Of a stretch of DNA of 64,000 bases, positions 1 through 9,430 are shown one piece after another. The stretch is from contig UQJP01000007.1 in NCBI GenBank assembly GCA_900541415.1, positions 1 through 64,000 of the forward strand, in the 5' to 3' direction. The position numbers and the translations under genes were made by a program. This DNA is from an uncultured Odoribacter sp. (GTDB taxonomy: Bacteria > Bacteroidota > Bacteroidia > Bacteroidales > Marinifilaceae). Position 1 is the stretch's first letter; every line of letters starts with the position of its first letter. The notes under the pieces were generated by a model, which ran no database searches, was not told where the DNA came from, and saw nothing but the letters and a program-made list of their open reading frames with translations.

Positions 1-544
1 GGAGGATAAGAGTCTTGAAAAAAACTTATATAAGCCACACCACTTTCAGGAAAAAAGAGGACAAGGAGGGCAAGGTGTGTGAAAAGAAAAGAAGAAAACG
101 GGGAAGAAAAGAAGAAAACGGGGAGATACGGCAAAAGAAAAAGAGAAACACAGAGATAAAGAGGGTATATAATATAGGATAGTTACACGCCTATAAAAAG
201 AGGTTTGGGGAAAGGTAAAGGAAGATTGAACTGAGGTAAAGAAAGAAAACGAGGAAAAGAGTCTTGAGAAGACCTTATATAAGCCACGGCCTTCATTATA
301 AAGAATAGTAATTTCAGAAAAGAGAAATACTTTTATAAAAAGTAGCGGAAAAAGAAAACCTATCCAGCGAAATACATGAAGAAAAATCCCTCCTTAAAGA
401 ACAAGCCCCGAAATCCTCTTTAAAAACACTTTCCCCAGCAGCTTATTTTCCGATGTATTCCAGCTACCCAATACTCTTTTTTAAAATAATAACTACATTT
501 ACACCCCCTACCCAATGGTATAATACATAACATTTATTCTCAAC
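1..544. repeat. Purine-rich intergenic region with direct repeats
   Basis: No gene is visible in these 544 bases. The first 360 bases are strongly purine-biased (long A/G runs). A 20-bp unit rich in AAGAAAAG and ending in GGGG is repeated in tandem without change at 84-103 and 104-123. A 31-bp segment beginning AAGAGTCTTGA and ending CTTATATAAGCCAC occurs at 8-38 and again at 257-287, 249 bp apart, with three mismatches. The repeated CTTATATAAG core is itself palindromic. The role is unknown; they may be duplicated upstream regions or debris of rearrangement. Confidence 0.6.
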
Positions 545-1066
545 ATGAAGAAAATAGAAAAACAAATCGGTTCGCCGTTGGTCAGAAAACACTTGAAAAA
601 GAAAGATTTTCAAGCACCACGATTGAAAATCTTTGCCTATCCTTAAAAGTAACGCAAGGCTCTTTTATCATCATTTCGAAAACATGGACGGCAATATCGA
701 TGCTTTCATGAAATATGGGTTAGATACCTATTTTCTATTATGAATAGAACAACTCGACAAATTCGTAACAACCGAAAATAAAATCGAAGCAATACATACT
801 AAAGTAATGCTATGGTATTACAACGCTCACACAAATGCGAATAGGTCATCCGAGAGTGGAGGTTTTCAAATGGAATAGTCTGCCACGACCTTAAAAAACC
901 GATAACCTCCGTATCGATGATACAGCCGGGTTGAACGAATTAAAGGGTGCCCCCAATGGCAAAACAGAGAGCCACATTAAAATATGCCTGACGGAATACA
1001 GAAACTTTTCCCGGATAGGCCTGAACAACAACAAATAGAATTATATAAGTTATACCCATCTAAATA
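545..1066 (+). pseudogene. Decayed TetR/AcrR-family transcriptional regulator
   Basis: An ATG at 545 opens a short frame that stops after about 33 codons. Shifting frame within it gives a TetR-like helix-turn-helix (TTIENLCLSLKVTQGSF). A further shift gives HHFENMDGNIDAF, together matching the recognition helix and the following conserved His-Phe of TetR regulators. The C-terminal ligand-domain frame then carries in-frame stops (around 740 and 878). At least two frameshifts, each consistent with loss of one T from a T run, and several stops make this a pseudogene rather than a single sequencing error. In the family such regulators often sit beside a small membrane protein, as here. I infer that it once regulated the gene at 1076. 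Confidence 0.75.
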
Positions 1067-1075
1067 AAAATCATC

Positions 1076-1432
1076 ATGAAACTTTGGAAATATAGCGGCA
1101 CTTACCTGACAATAACAGGTGTTCTTCATACAATCGTAGCTTTGGTCATGAACTGGAGTATTTACAAGACAATTATATCCAATGGTTTGGTAAACTCTAT
1201 CGGGAACGATTTCACCAAAGCCTTTGCGTTATGGTTTTTGATTTGCGGGCTATTACTCATCTTTTTGGGACAAACCTTACAATATTATCTGAAAAAAGAA
1301 CAACAGCCTGCACCGTTATTTTTAGGCTACGCCATATTGATATTTTCGATCATAGGCTGTATCATAGAGCCTGTTTCAGGCTTTTGGTTATTTCTACCCC
1401 AGGCCCTAATTATCATTTTAGCCAAAAGGTAA
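1076..1432 (+). CDS. Small four-helix membrane protein (DUF6463-like)
   Basis: A 118-residue hydrophobic protein with about four predicted membrane segments (roughly residues 7-25, 45-68, 78-97 and 100-115) and a short basic C-terminus. The overall pattern resembles the DUF6463 family of small integral membrane proteins, usually found next to TetR regulators; this assignment is from memory of the family and is tentative. It starts ten bases after the end of the decayed TetR gene, so the two probably formed a regulator-target pair. With the regulator broken, the gene may now be unregulated or unexpressed. Function unknown. Confidence 0.6.
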   Translation: MKLWKYSGTYLTITGVLHTIVALVMNWSIYKTIISNGLVNSIGNDFTKAFALWFLICGLLLIFLGQTLQYYLKKEQQPAPLFLGYAILIFSIIGCIIEPVSGFWLFLPQALIIILAKR

Positions 1433-1602
1433 ACCGGAACTTATACTACACCAAAATCCATATACAGAACTGGCCGCCCCCCTGTTCTGTCTTCAGTAGT
1501 AAAAGAGATAAGATACAAACAAATAGGCTCATAATCAACCCATACAGAAACGGATGCTTAATAAAACACGATAAAATAAATACAGCAAACATAGAATTAA
1601 TG

Positions 1603-1610
1603 TATATTTG
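1603..1610 (+). promoter_or_regulatory. Putative -7 box of hisS
   Basis: TATATTTG matches the Bacteroidetes -7 consensus TAnnTTTG and lies 29 bases before the hisS ATG, leaving a short leader. No clear -33 TTTG is seen at the usual distance. Confidence 0.45.
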
Positions 1611-1639
1611 CGGGCATCTAATAATAATACTTTACAGAA

Positions 1640-3001
1640 ATGGCACAAACTCCTTCCATACCAAAAGGAACAAGAGATTATTCACCGGAAATTATGGTGA
1701 AAAGAAATTATATTTTCGACACAATTAAAAGCGTATTCAAATTATATGGTTATATGCCCCTGGAAACTCCTGCCATGGAGAATCTATCGACTTTGATGGG
1801 AAAATACGGAGAAGAAGGGGATAAACTACTATTTAAAATATTAAATTCCGGGGACTTTCTTTCCGGGGTTCCGGAAAACGAATTACAGGAAAAAAACAGC
1901 CTGAAACTGACGAATAAAATCTCGGAAAAAGGATTGCGTTACGATCTGACCGTGCCTTTTGCACGCTTCGTCGTTCAACACCAGAATGAGCTTTCTTTTC
2001 CCTTCAAACGCTACCAGATACAGCCGGTATGGAGAGCAGACCGCCCGCAGAAAGGACGTTACCGTGAATTTTATCAATGCGATGTGGACGTGGTAGGCAG
2101 TGATTCTCTGTTAAACGAAGTCGAACTGATCCAGATTGTAGACGAAGTATATCACCGTCTGAAAATCAACGTCCGCCTACTCATTAACAACCGGAAAGTT
2201 CTTGCCGGAATAGCAGAAACGATCGGTTATCCGGACAAATTGACCGACATCACGGTGGCAATCGACAAAATGGACAAAATCGGTTTAGAAAATGTCAATG
2301 CGGAATTACGGGAAAAAGGTATCGCGGAAGAAGCCATCGAAAAATTACAACCGATCCTGAACCTGTCCGGTGATAATCGGGAGAAATTGGAACAACTCCG
2401 GATCGTATTAAAAGACAGCGAAACCGGATTAAAAGGTGTGGAAGAGTTGACAACCGTTTTCAACTACATCCAGGCTTTAAATATCAGCACGGAAATTAAG
2501 CTTGACTTAACTTTAGCACGCGGATTGAGTTACTACACCGGAGCGATCTTTGAAGTGAAGGCATTGGACGCAGAGATCGGAAGCATCACCGGAGGCGGCC
2601 GCTACGATGATCTTACCGGAATTTTCGGTCTAAAAAATATGTCGGGAGTAGGAATTTCTTTCGGGGCCGACCGGATTTTTGATGTCATGAATCAGTTAGA
2701 CCTGTTCCCTAAAGATGCGAATACGACCACCCGGATTCTTTTCGTCAATTTTGGAAACGAAGAGGAACTATACTGCCTGCCTATTATCAAAGCTTTACGT
2801 GACAATGGAATCAACGCAGAAATCTATCCGGATGCCTCTAAAATGAAAAAACAAATGACTTATGCCGACAAAAAAGGCATTCCTTACGTGGCATTGGTCG
2901 GAGAAAATGAAATGAAAGCGGGAGTTGTTTCTCTGAAAAACATGACAAGCGGAGAACAGAAAAACTTCACTCCGGAAGAATTAATCCAAAAACTAAAATA
3001 G
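1640..3001 (+). CDS. hisS: Histidine--tRNA ligase
   Basis: A class II aminoacyl-tRNA synthetase of 453 residues that charges tRNA-His in the cytoplasm. The N-terminus (IPKGTRDYSPE) is typical of HisRS. Motif 2 lies at about residues 128-150 (QPVWRADRPQKGRYREFYQCD). The histidine-binding segment LARGLSYYTGAIFE is at about 292-305, followed by motif 3 (GGGRYDDL). The C-terminal anticodon-binding domain spans about 365-453. Length fits bacterial HisRS. The gene stands alone: it has its own TAnnTTTG box and ends in a strong hairpin terminator about 55 bases past the stop. No WHEP or other unusual extension is present. Confidence 0.97.
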   Translation: MAQTPSIPKGTRDYSPEIMVKRNYIFDTIKSVFKLYGYMPLETPAMENLSTLMGKYGEEGDKLLFKILNSGDFLSGVPENELQEKNSLKLTNKISEKGLRYDLTVPFARFVVQHQNELSFPFKRYQIQPVWRADRPQKGRYREFYQCDVDVVGSDSLLNEVELIQIVDEVYHRLKINVRLLINNRKVLAGIAETIGYPDKLTDITVAIDKMDKIGLENVNAELREKGIAEEAIEKLQPILNLSGDNREKLEQLRIVLKDSETGLKGVEELTTVFNYIQALNISTEIKLDLTLARGLSYYTGAIFEVKALDAEIGSITGGGRYDDLTGIFGLKNMSGVGISFGADRIFDVMNQLDLFPKDANTTTRILFVNFGNEEELYCLPIIKALRDNGINAEIYPDASKMKKQMTYADKKGIPYVALVGENEMKAGVVSLKNMTSGEQKNFTPEELIQKLK

Positions 3002-3057
3002 ACGTCGAGCGGGTTTTCGCCTGTTCAAAGGTAAGCGATAAAGGCCCATCCAAGAAA

Positions 3058-3110
3058 AACCCTTTTCAATCTTTGCCCCGGTAGGCATGAATTGAAAAGG
3101 GTTATTTTTT
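3058..3110 (+). terminator. Rho-independent terminator of hisS
   Basis: A perfect 13-bp inverted repeat (AACCCTTTTCAAT at 3058-3070, complement at 3091-3103) with a 20-nt loop is followed by ATTTTTT. Confidence 0.85.
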
Positions 3111-3233
3111 ATGATCTATTTTCACACAAGAATACTTCTCTATATTTTTAGGCATATCCCCCCCTTTTCCACCTTACCTTTAAATTACTTCTCCCCGATT
3201 GAAAAGTAAATCACGAAAACATTTCTCCACAGG

Positions 3234-3473
3234 TCAGTCTTCACTGCGATGTTTCCGTAAATAACGGCTGATGTTTTTTTCTGTGCCATACAAAATCCCG
3301 AAAATAGCGAGTAAAATTAAAATCCGGGCATAACAAGACGAGTTTGCTGCAAACGACAAATCGTGGGGATCTAACAGAGCCACACTCAACACCAAGAATA
3401 AAGCATCCAGATACATTAAAGCCCGGACCACTTTCAGACGCTTGTATTTTATTGTATTTCTTTGATTTGTCAT
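3234..3473 (-). CDS. Small two-helix membrane protein, unknown
   Basis: A possible 79-residue protein. I choose the ATG at 3473 because the longer frame to 3515 would need a TTG start. It opens with a basic stretch (TNQRNTIKYKRLKVVR), has two hydrophobic segments (about residues 19-35 and 51-67) and ends in a charged tail. The basic N-terminus and hydrophobic helices are the usual sign of a small inner-membrane protein. It lies between the hisS terminator and the A2M-like gene, antisense to both, with no partner. No family recognised; the coding call itself is moderate because the region is short. Confidence 0.45.
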   Translation of the reverse strand: MTNQRNTIKYKRLKVVRALMYLDALFLVLSVALLDPHDLSFAANSSCYARILILLAIFGILYGTEKNISRYLRKHRSED

Positions 3474-3617
3474 ATCGCCAATAAAGGTAACGAATCCAAT
3501 GTAAAATTCCAACAAAAAACATATTAATCATATATTTTGCCTATTTTTATGGAAATCGTCAGCATTTTACATCTATACAAAGAAAAGAACGTATAATCTA
3601 TACAAATTCTAAAGATT

Positions 3618-6600
3618 ATGAAACTAAACATTTTTCTAACAGGGATTTACCTTCTCATCACGTTAAGTGTTGCGGGACAAGAATCCCCACAGGATACTCT
3701 GATCGCATACTATCATAAGTATCCGGCAAAGGCATTACAGGCTGCCGACGAATTTTATGAACAATCCGTAAAAAACAATGACACCCCTTTGCTAATTAAA
3801 TCTCTGATCTTAAAAACAACCTTCAATCTGGTGATCGACAAAGACCGCTTTCAAGAACTCATTACAGCATTGGAAGACCGCATTAAATCGGAAAAAAACA
3901 TGGCAGCCCGCAGCCTTCTCCACTCTTATGTAGGAGAACTGTATAACAATCACTACCAACAGAATCGTTACCGGATCAACCAACACACGCCGTTAGAAGG
4001 GTATGTTCCTGAAAAAATGAATGAATGGAGTGGGAATTTATTCAGGGAAAAAATATTTCAACATTATCTGGCTTCAATCGAGAACGGAGTTATCCTTCAG
4101 CAAACTCCGGTAAAAACATATGATCCGATCCTGCTCACGGGCAAGGCCTCGGACTCACTACGTCCTACACTATACGATTTTCTTTGCTTTCGCGCCATCG
4201 ACGCTCTTCCCCAGGTTCCGACAACAGGGAATGACGTCTCCTTTTCACCGTTACGCACTTCTCCCGCCATGTTAGCCGGTTTAGAAGAATTTCTCGCATC
4301 CGACATTTCTGCATCCTCATTAGATACCGAATCGAATGTTTTAAAAATCTACCAAAACTTATTGGCATTCCGGGCAAAAGCGGGAAATCCGGCAGCCTTG
4401 CTCATGGCAAATCTCAGCCGCATCGATTATGCTAAAAACAGAACGACACTGGAAAACAAAGATTCTTTATACTTTTCCACCCTCGAAGCTCTGGCAAAAA
4501 CTTATGCCTCCTCCCCGATCGTAGTGGAGATTCTGAACAAACAAGTGCAGGCAATACGTTCAGGTAATCCGGACACTTTCACGAATCCAACCGAAAAGGG
4601 ACTGGCCAATGAACAACGGGCATTGAAAATATGTGAAGCAGGAATCAAAAAATTTCCTTACTATAACCGAATCAACATACTTCGTCAGCAGCAACAACAA
4701 CTACAAGCACCACAAGTCAAAGCGGAATATCCGGGCACGGTTTACCCGGGTAAAGAAATTGAAATCAAACTCAAAACGAAAAACATCAAAAAAATAACCT
4801 TATCCGTTATCCGGATAGACAACTCAACAGTAAATTATCTTCTAAGTGAGAAAAACACCAAAGAGCCGACAACAGGTAAAAGCATATTTAAACACAGTTA
4901 TAAGTTGCCGGGCAGCCTCACCCCCTGTGATACGGTGATTAAGATTCCTATCCTTGAAGGCGGTCTCTATCAGGTTGTAATCCATGTTCCGGGCTTAGAA
5001 AAACCGGACAGGGAATACTTCATTTGCAATCAGCTTTTCACCACCAATCAGACCACTTCAAGCGGATTAAAATTTTTCGTCCGCGATCAGATGAGCGGAC
5101 TTCCGGTAGAAAAAGCCAAAATACGGCTCTATAAATATGACTATTCCAATCAATATGCGCTATACGATTCTGTTTACACCAACAAGGAGGGATTCGCTAC
5201 CGTAAAACAAAGTGAACATTTAAGGTATTATGAGACGGTAAACGACAGTAACCCTAATGGATATATAGATTATCTTACTTTTTATCCTACCAGAAATCAA
5301 TTTTCACAGAGAAATCAGCAAAAATTACAGATAATCACCGACCGCAAAATATACCGCCCCGGACAAACCGTATATTTTAAGGGAATCGCCTGGATCGCCA
5401 CAACGGACTCTTTATCCCTTTCTTCCGGGCAACAGTATACAATAACCTTCAAAGATGCCAAAAGAAACGACATTGCCAGCAAAACTTTCACAACCAATGA
5501 TTTCGGGTCTTTTGCCGGAGAATTTACTATTCCGGTACAAACCCTCAACGGTGAATTCTCTCTTTCTACAAAGTATGGAACGGCATATTTCACGGTATCG
5601 GACTATAAGCGTCCGGAATTCGAGATCACATTCTCACCTTCTGAAAAGGTATATTATTTCGGCGACCAAATCGAAATCAGCGGAAAAGTAAATAGTTTCT
5701 CCGGCATCCCTCAACCCAATCAAGCCATAGAATACAAAATTTTCCGGTATACTTTCTTCCGTTGGAATGGGAAAAATTCTATCATCCGGGGAAGCGCGCA
5801 TACTAATTCTGCCGGAGAATTCAGTTTCCGTTTTCCGGCAGAATTACCGGAGGGCACGAATCCGATGACCGATAACTACTATTATCAGGTCGAAGTCACA
5901 GTAACGGATGCCAAAGGGGAAACCCAGGAAGCCAGCACGGTGATCCGCGCATTCCCTAAAAAGCCGACCCCGATAGTAAACATATCCCGGTTGGTAAATA
6001 AAAAGGAACCGGCCATTTTCCGCCTTTCCCTATCGGAACCGAATCCAGCCAAAATAACCTATACGATAGCTAAACTGATTCCTCCCGAGCAACCTGTCCT
6101 GGAGCTGGATATAGAAAACGTATCGGTCGAAAAAATAGTGGCGGAAGGGACTGTCGAGTTTCAGGAACAGGATAGTTTAAAACTCGATTTATCGGCGTAT
6201 GAATCGGGCGCTTATCTCTTTACAGCAAAGAATGGCGAGGCCATTTCTAAAAATATATTCATCTTATACTCCCCCAAAGATAAATGTCCTCCAATCCCCA
6301 CTTACAATTGGTTGGTCGAGGAAAACACCTTATGCTATATGGGAGAATCGGCACGTATCCTTTTCGGGACATCGGTAGCGAACGCCTACGTCCTGTGTGA
6401 AGTCTACACCGACAAAGGCTTAGTGAAACAATTCTACAAAAAATTATCAAATGAAATAGTGGACATTAACATTCCTTTTTTGGAAAGTTACGGCACTCAA
6501 GCCTGGCTAACCATCAATTATATAAAAAACGGACACTATACCCAAAATACGATAACGCTAAGAAAACGGGAAGCCCGAGATCAAAAACTGACGTTCACAA

Positions 6601-9365
6601 CCAAAGTATTCCGGGATAAACTCACTCCCGGTCAAAAGGAAAGTTGGGAAATACAGGTAAAAAATCCCATAGGTAACCCACCGACCGAAGTGTTAGCCAT
6701 GATGTATGACGCGTCTTTAGACAAGCTGCAACCCTATCAGATTAATTTTTCGCCCGCTTATCAGAGGTTTTCTTTTCCTTATGCCTGGCGGTATAGGAAT
6801 GATTTGTCGGCAATCAATATACAACACATCCAGCCCTGGGTGTTTGAAAAACACAAATTTCCGGTCCCTTATTTCCAATTCGACCGCTTAAATACTTATA
6901 GCTATTCGGAAGTTTTGGAAAGTATGCTAAACGGAAAGGTTTCATCAGATCAAATTTTCACGACCGGAGCTATACGGATCAGAGGAACAGGTAATGCAGC
7001 GGCAATGAAGGAGGCACAAGACCTTGATGCTATCCAAACGCTGGAGTATGCAGAAGACGCAGGAGAAAACTCCGCTGAAACCACCACGGTTCCCTACCGG
7101 GAAAATTTTGCAGAAACTGCTTTCTTCTATCCGCAATTACAAACGGATTCCACCGGAACGGTAAAAATCAACTTCACCATGCCCGAAGCCACCACCCGCT
7201 GGAAATTTACGGCGCTGGCCTACACCCGGCAATTGGCTCACGGAGAACTGATTAAATATGTCACGACCAGCCGGGAATTGATGGTGCGCCCCAATATGCC
7301 CCGTTTCTTCAGAAGCGGCGATAAAGCGGAATTGAAAGTAACAGTCAGCAACTTATCACAAACACAACAAAACGGAAAAGTCACATTAGAATTGTTCATA
7401 CCACAAAACGATAAAATTATCATTAGCCGGAAGGCCGATTTTAAACTTGCCGCCGGAACCGACCAAACAATCGGCTTTACTTTCGACGTTCCCCAGGACA
7501 TCGACCTGGCAGGTTGCCGGATAGCTGCCGTTAGCGGAACATATAGCGACGGTGAGCAGCATTTGCTTCCGGTTTTACCCAATAAAATTTTGGTGACTTC
7601 CACTCAACCGATTTATTCAACCACCGCAGGAACTCATTCTTTTACCCTAAAACCGGCAACTACGGAACGTCAAGATTATCGCCTGACGTTAGAACTGACC
7701 GCAAATCCGGCGTGGTACGCCGTCATGGCGCTTCCATCCCTGCTCGAACCCCAGCATGAAAATGTAACGGATATTGCGGGAGCTTTTTATGTGAACACAC
7801 TGGCTTCCCGTATCGCCCGTTCCAATCCCCAGATAGCCGATGCCATTCAGGTATGGACGAAAAAACAGGGCACTTCAACGACTCTGCTATCGAAATTAGA
7901 GCAAAACCAGGAATTAAAAAACATTCTCCTGGCAGCTTCACCGTGGGCGATGCAAGCACAGAATGAAACCGAAAGGATACAATCCCTGCAACAGCTATTC
8001 GACCAAAACCGGGTAAATTATCTGCGGGCACAGGCCTTACAGAAATTGAGAGACTTGCAAACGGCATCCGGTGGCTGGAGTTGGTTTAAAGGAATGTACC
8101 CAAGTCGGTTTATGACCTGCAATGTACTGACCATCATGTCTCAGGCCAGCTTAGCAGGAGAAATAGAGTATCAGGAAACCGAAAAAAGAATGCAAATCAA
8201 AGCCCTCGGTTATTTAGACAGTGAAATACAAAAAGATTTCAGCAAGAAGCCTAAAAAGATCGGATATGAGCAATTGATTTATCTCCATACCCGGAGTGCT
8301 TACCGCGATATTCCTTTAGGCGATGCCCTTGAAGCACATAAATATTTCATGGCTTTGGTACAAAAACAATGGGCAGGCTTTTCGCTCTATGAAAAAGCAC
8401 TTGCCGCCCAAACACTATTCCGTTACGGGATGGCCGAAGATGCCCGTGAAATCATGAATTCTTTACGGGAATATGCTGTTGTTTCCCCAACGGAAGGGAT
8501 GTACTGGCCCAGGAATCGGAACACGTTCTACCGCAACTCGGCAGTCCTCACCCAAACGGCAATGATGGAAGCATTCCATGAGATCGGTACAAGTGACGCA
8601 GAGATCAATCCCATGAAACAATGGCTATTAAATCAGAAACAGACCCAAAGCTGGGAAAGTGTTCCTGCCACAGTAAATGCAATCCATGCCCTGCTACTCA
8701 CAGGTTCCGATCAGCTTTCCACGCCGGAGCAATTGAATGTCCGTTTAGGCAAAAAAACAATTTCAGCCCCGGCAGCTTCCGATCCGTTAGGATATATCAA
8801 AGAAACCGTTCCGGCAGAAGAGATCAAAAAGGATATGTTGACGGTGAAAATCACAAAAACAACCGACAATCCCAGCTGGGGTGGATTATATCTGCAATAT
8901 TTCGCTCCTCTCGACCAAATCGGGAAAGAGGCGCAACCCCTGATTGGAGTGGAGAAAAAATTATTCATTGAGCGGACAACACCCCAGGGAAGCCCGACTT
9001 TAGTCCCGATAGAGCAACAGACAGTAAAAGTCGGCGACAAACTTATCATTCGGCTCACCCTTCGCCTGGACAGGGATATGGAATTTGTACATCTGAAAGA
9101 CCTGAGAGCGGCCTGCCTCGAACCTCAAAAACAAATTTCAGGCCTCCGATGGAAATTCGGTACAATCTATTACGAAGACGTGAAAGATGCCGTAACCAAT
9201 TTATTTTTCAATGCCTTATCACGTGGAACTTATGTCATCGAATACCCGGTTTGGGTAAATCAGGCCGGAGAATATCAAGACGGAATCACAACTTTCCAAA
9301 GCGTATATGCTCCGGAATTCAGTGCACACAGTGATGCCATGAAAATCAAGGTTGTAAATCAGTAA
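3618..9365 (+). CDS. Bacterial alpha-2-macroglobulin-like protein lacking the thioester
   Basis: A 1915-residue exported protein. Residues 1-20 are a signal peptide (hydrophobic core then SVAGQ) with no lipobox, so it is probably periplasmic rather than a lipoprotein. A helical N-terminal region precedes macroglobulin domains. An MG1-like domain begins near residue 365. An MG2 domain starts near 570 (TDRKIYRPGQTVYFKG). A further bait-flanking domain begins near 990. The conserved A2M domain is at about 1165-1255 (FYPQLQTDSTGTVKINFTMPEATTRWKF). An alpha/alpha toroid thioester-type domain follows. Where family members carry CxEQ this protein reads NVTD (residues 1382-1385), so it cannot form the thioester. 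Bacterial A2Ms are proposed to trap proteases; thioester-free forms would act by conformational trapping. No pbpC neighbour is present. It ends at a terminator shared with the opposing rprY. Confidence 0.88.
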   Translation: MKLNIFLTGIYLLITLSVAGQESPQDTLIAYYHKYPAKALQAADEFYEQSVKNNDTPLLIKSLILKTTFNLVIDKDRFQELITALEDRIKSEKNMAARSLLHSYVGELYNNHYQQNRYRINQHTPLEGYVPEKMNEWSGNLFREKIFQHYLASIENGVILQQTPVKTYDPILLTGKASDSLRPTLYDFLCFRAIDALPQVPTTGNDVSFSPLRTSPAMLAGLEEFLASDISASSLDTESNVLKIYQNLLAFRAKAGNPAALLMANLSRIDYAKNRTTLENKDSLYFSTLEALAKTYASSPIVVEILNKQVQAIRSGNPDTFTNPTEKGLANEQRALKICEAGIKKFPYYNRINILRQQQQQLQAPQVKAEYPGTVYPGKEIEIKLKTKNIKKITLSVIRIDNSTVNYLLSEKNTKEPTTGKSIFKHSYKLPGSLTPCDTVIKIPILEGGLYQVVIHVPGLEKPDREYFICNQLFTTNQTTSSGLKFFVRDQMSGLPVEKAKIRLYKYDYSNQYALYDSVYTNKEGFATVKQSEHLRYYETVNDSNPNGYIDYLTFYPTRNQFSQRNQQKLQIITDRKIYRPGQTVYFKGIAWIATTDSLSLSSGQQYTITFKDAKRNDIASKTFTTNDFGSFAGEFTIPVQTLNGEFSLSTKYGTAYFTVSDYKRPEFEITFSPSEKVYYFGDQIEISGKVNSFSGIPQPNQAIEYKIFRYTFFRWNGKNSIIRGSAHTNSAGEFSFRFPAELPEGTNPMTDNYYYQVEVTVTDAKGETQEASTVIRAFPKKPTPIVNISRLVNKKEPAIFRLSLSEPNPAKITYTIAKLIPPEQPVLELDIENVSVEKIVAEGTVEFQEQDSLKLDLSAYESGAYLFTAKNGEAISKNIFILYSPKDKCPPIPTYNWLVEENTLCYMGESARILFGTSVANAYVLCEVYTDKGLVKQFYKKLSNEIVDINIPFLESYGTQAWLTINYIKNGHYTQNTITLRKREARDQKLTFTTKVFRDKLTPGQKESWEIQVKNPIGNPPTEVLAMMYDASLDKLQPYQINFSPAYQRFSFPYAWRYRNDLSAINIQHIQPWVFEKHKFPVPYFQFDRLNTYSYSEVLESMLNGKVSSDQIFTTGAIRIRGTGNAAAMKEAQDLDAIQTLEYAEDAGENSAETTTVPYRENFAETAFFYPQLQTDSTGTVKINFTMPEATTRWKFTALAYTRQLAHGELIKYVTTSRELMVRPNMPRFFRSGDKAELKVTVSNLSQTQQNGKVTLELFIPQNDKIIISRKADFKLAAGTDQTIGFTFDVPQDIDLAGCRIAAVSGTYSDGEQHLLPVLPNKILVTSTQPIYSTTAGTHSFTLKPATTERQDYRLTLELTANPAWYAVMALPSLLEPQHENVTDIAGAFYVNTLASRIARSNPQIADAIQVWTKKQGTSTTLLSKLEQNQELKNILLAASPWAMQAQNETERIQSLQQLFDQNRVNYLRAQALQKLRDLQTASGGWSWFKGMYPSRFMTCNVLTIMSQASLAGEIEYQETEKRMQIKALGYLDSEIQKDFSKKPKKIGYEQLIYLHTRSAYRDIPLGDALEAHKYFMALVQKQWAGFSLYEKALAAQTLFRYGMAEDAREIMNSLREYAVVSPTEGMYWPRNRNTFYRNSAVLTQTAMMEAFHEIGTSDAEINPMKQWLLNQKQTQSWESVPATVNAIHALLLTGSDQLSTPEQLNVRLGKKTISAPAASDPLGYIKETVPAEEIKKDMLTVKITKTTDNPSWGGLYLQYFAPLDQIGKEAQPLIGVEKKLFIERTTPQGSPTLVPIEQQTVKVGDKLIIRLTLRLDRDMEFVHLKDLRAACLEPQKQISGLRWKFGTIYYEDVKDAVTNLFFNALSRGTYVIEYPVWVNQAGEYQDGITTFQSVYAPEFSAHSDAMKIKVVNQ

Positions 9366-9380
9366 AAGCCGTAAACTCAT

Positions 9381-9411
9381 AAAAAAAGCCGCAGTAATTG
9401 CGGCTTTTTTT
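9381..9411. terminator. Bidirectional terminator between the A2M-like gene and rprY
   Basis: GCCGCA/TGCGGC stem (9388-9393 and 9399-9404) flanked by seven A on the left and seven T on the right. It can terminate transcription from both converging genes. Confidence 0.85.
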
Positions 9412-9430
9412 ATGATATTCTATTATTTTC

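Noticed and set aside
1231..1728. A 165-codon frame overlapping the small membrane protein and hisS
   Set aside because: It is a shadow frame of both genes, with His/Ile-rich translation lacking domain features.
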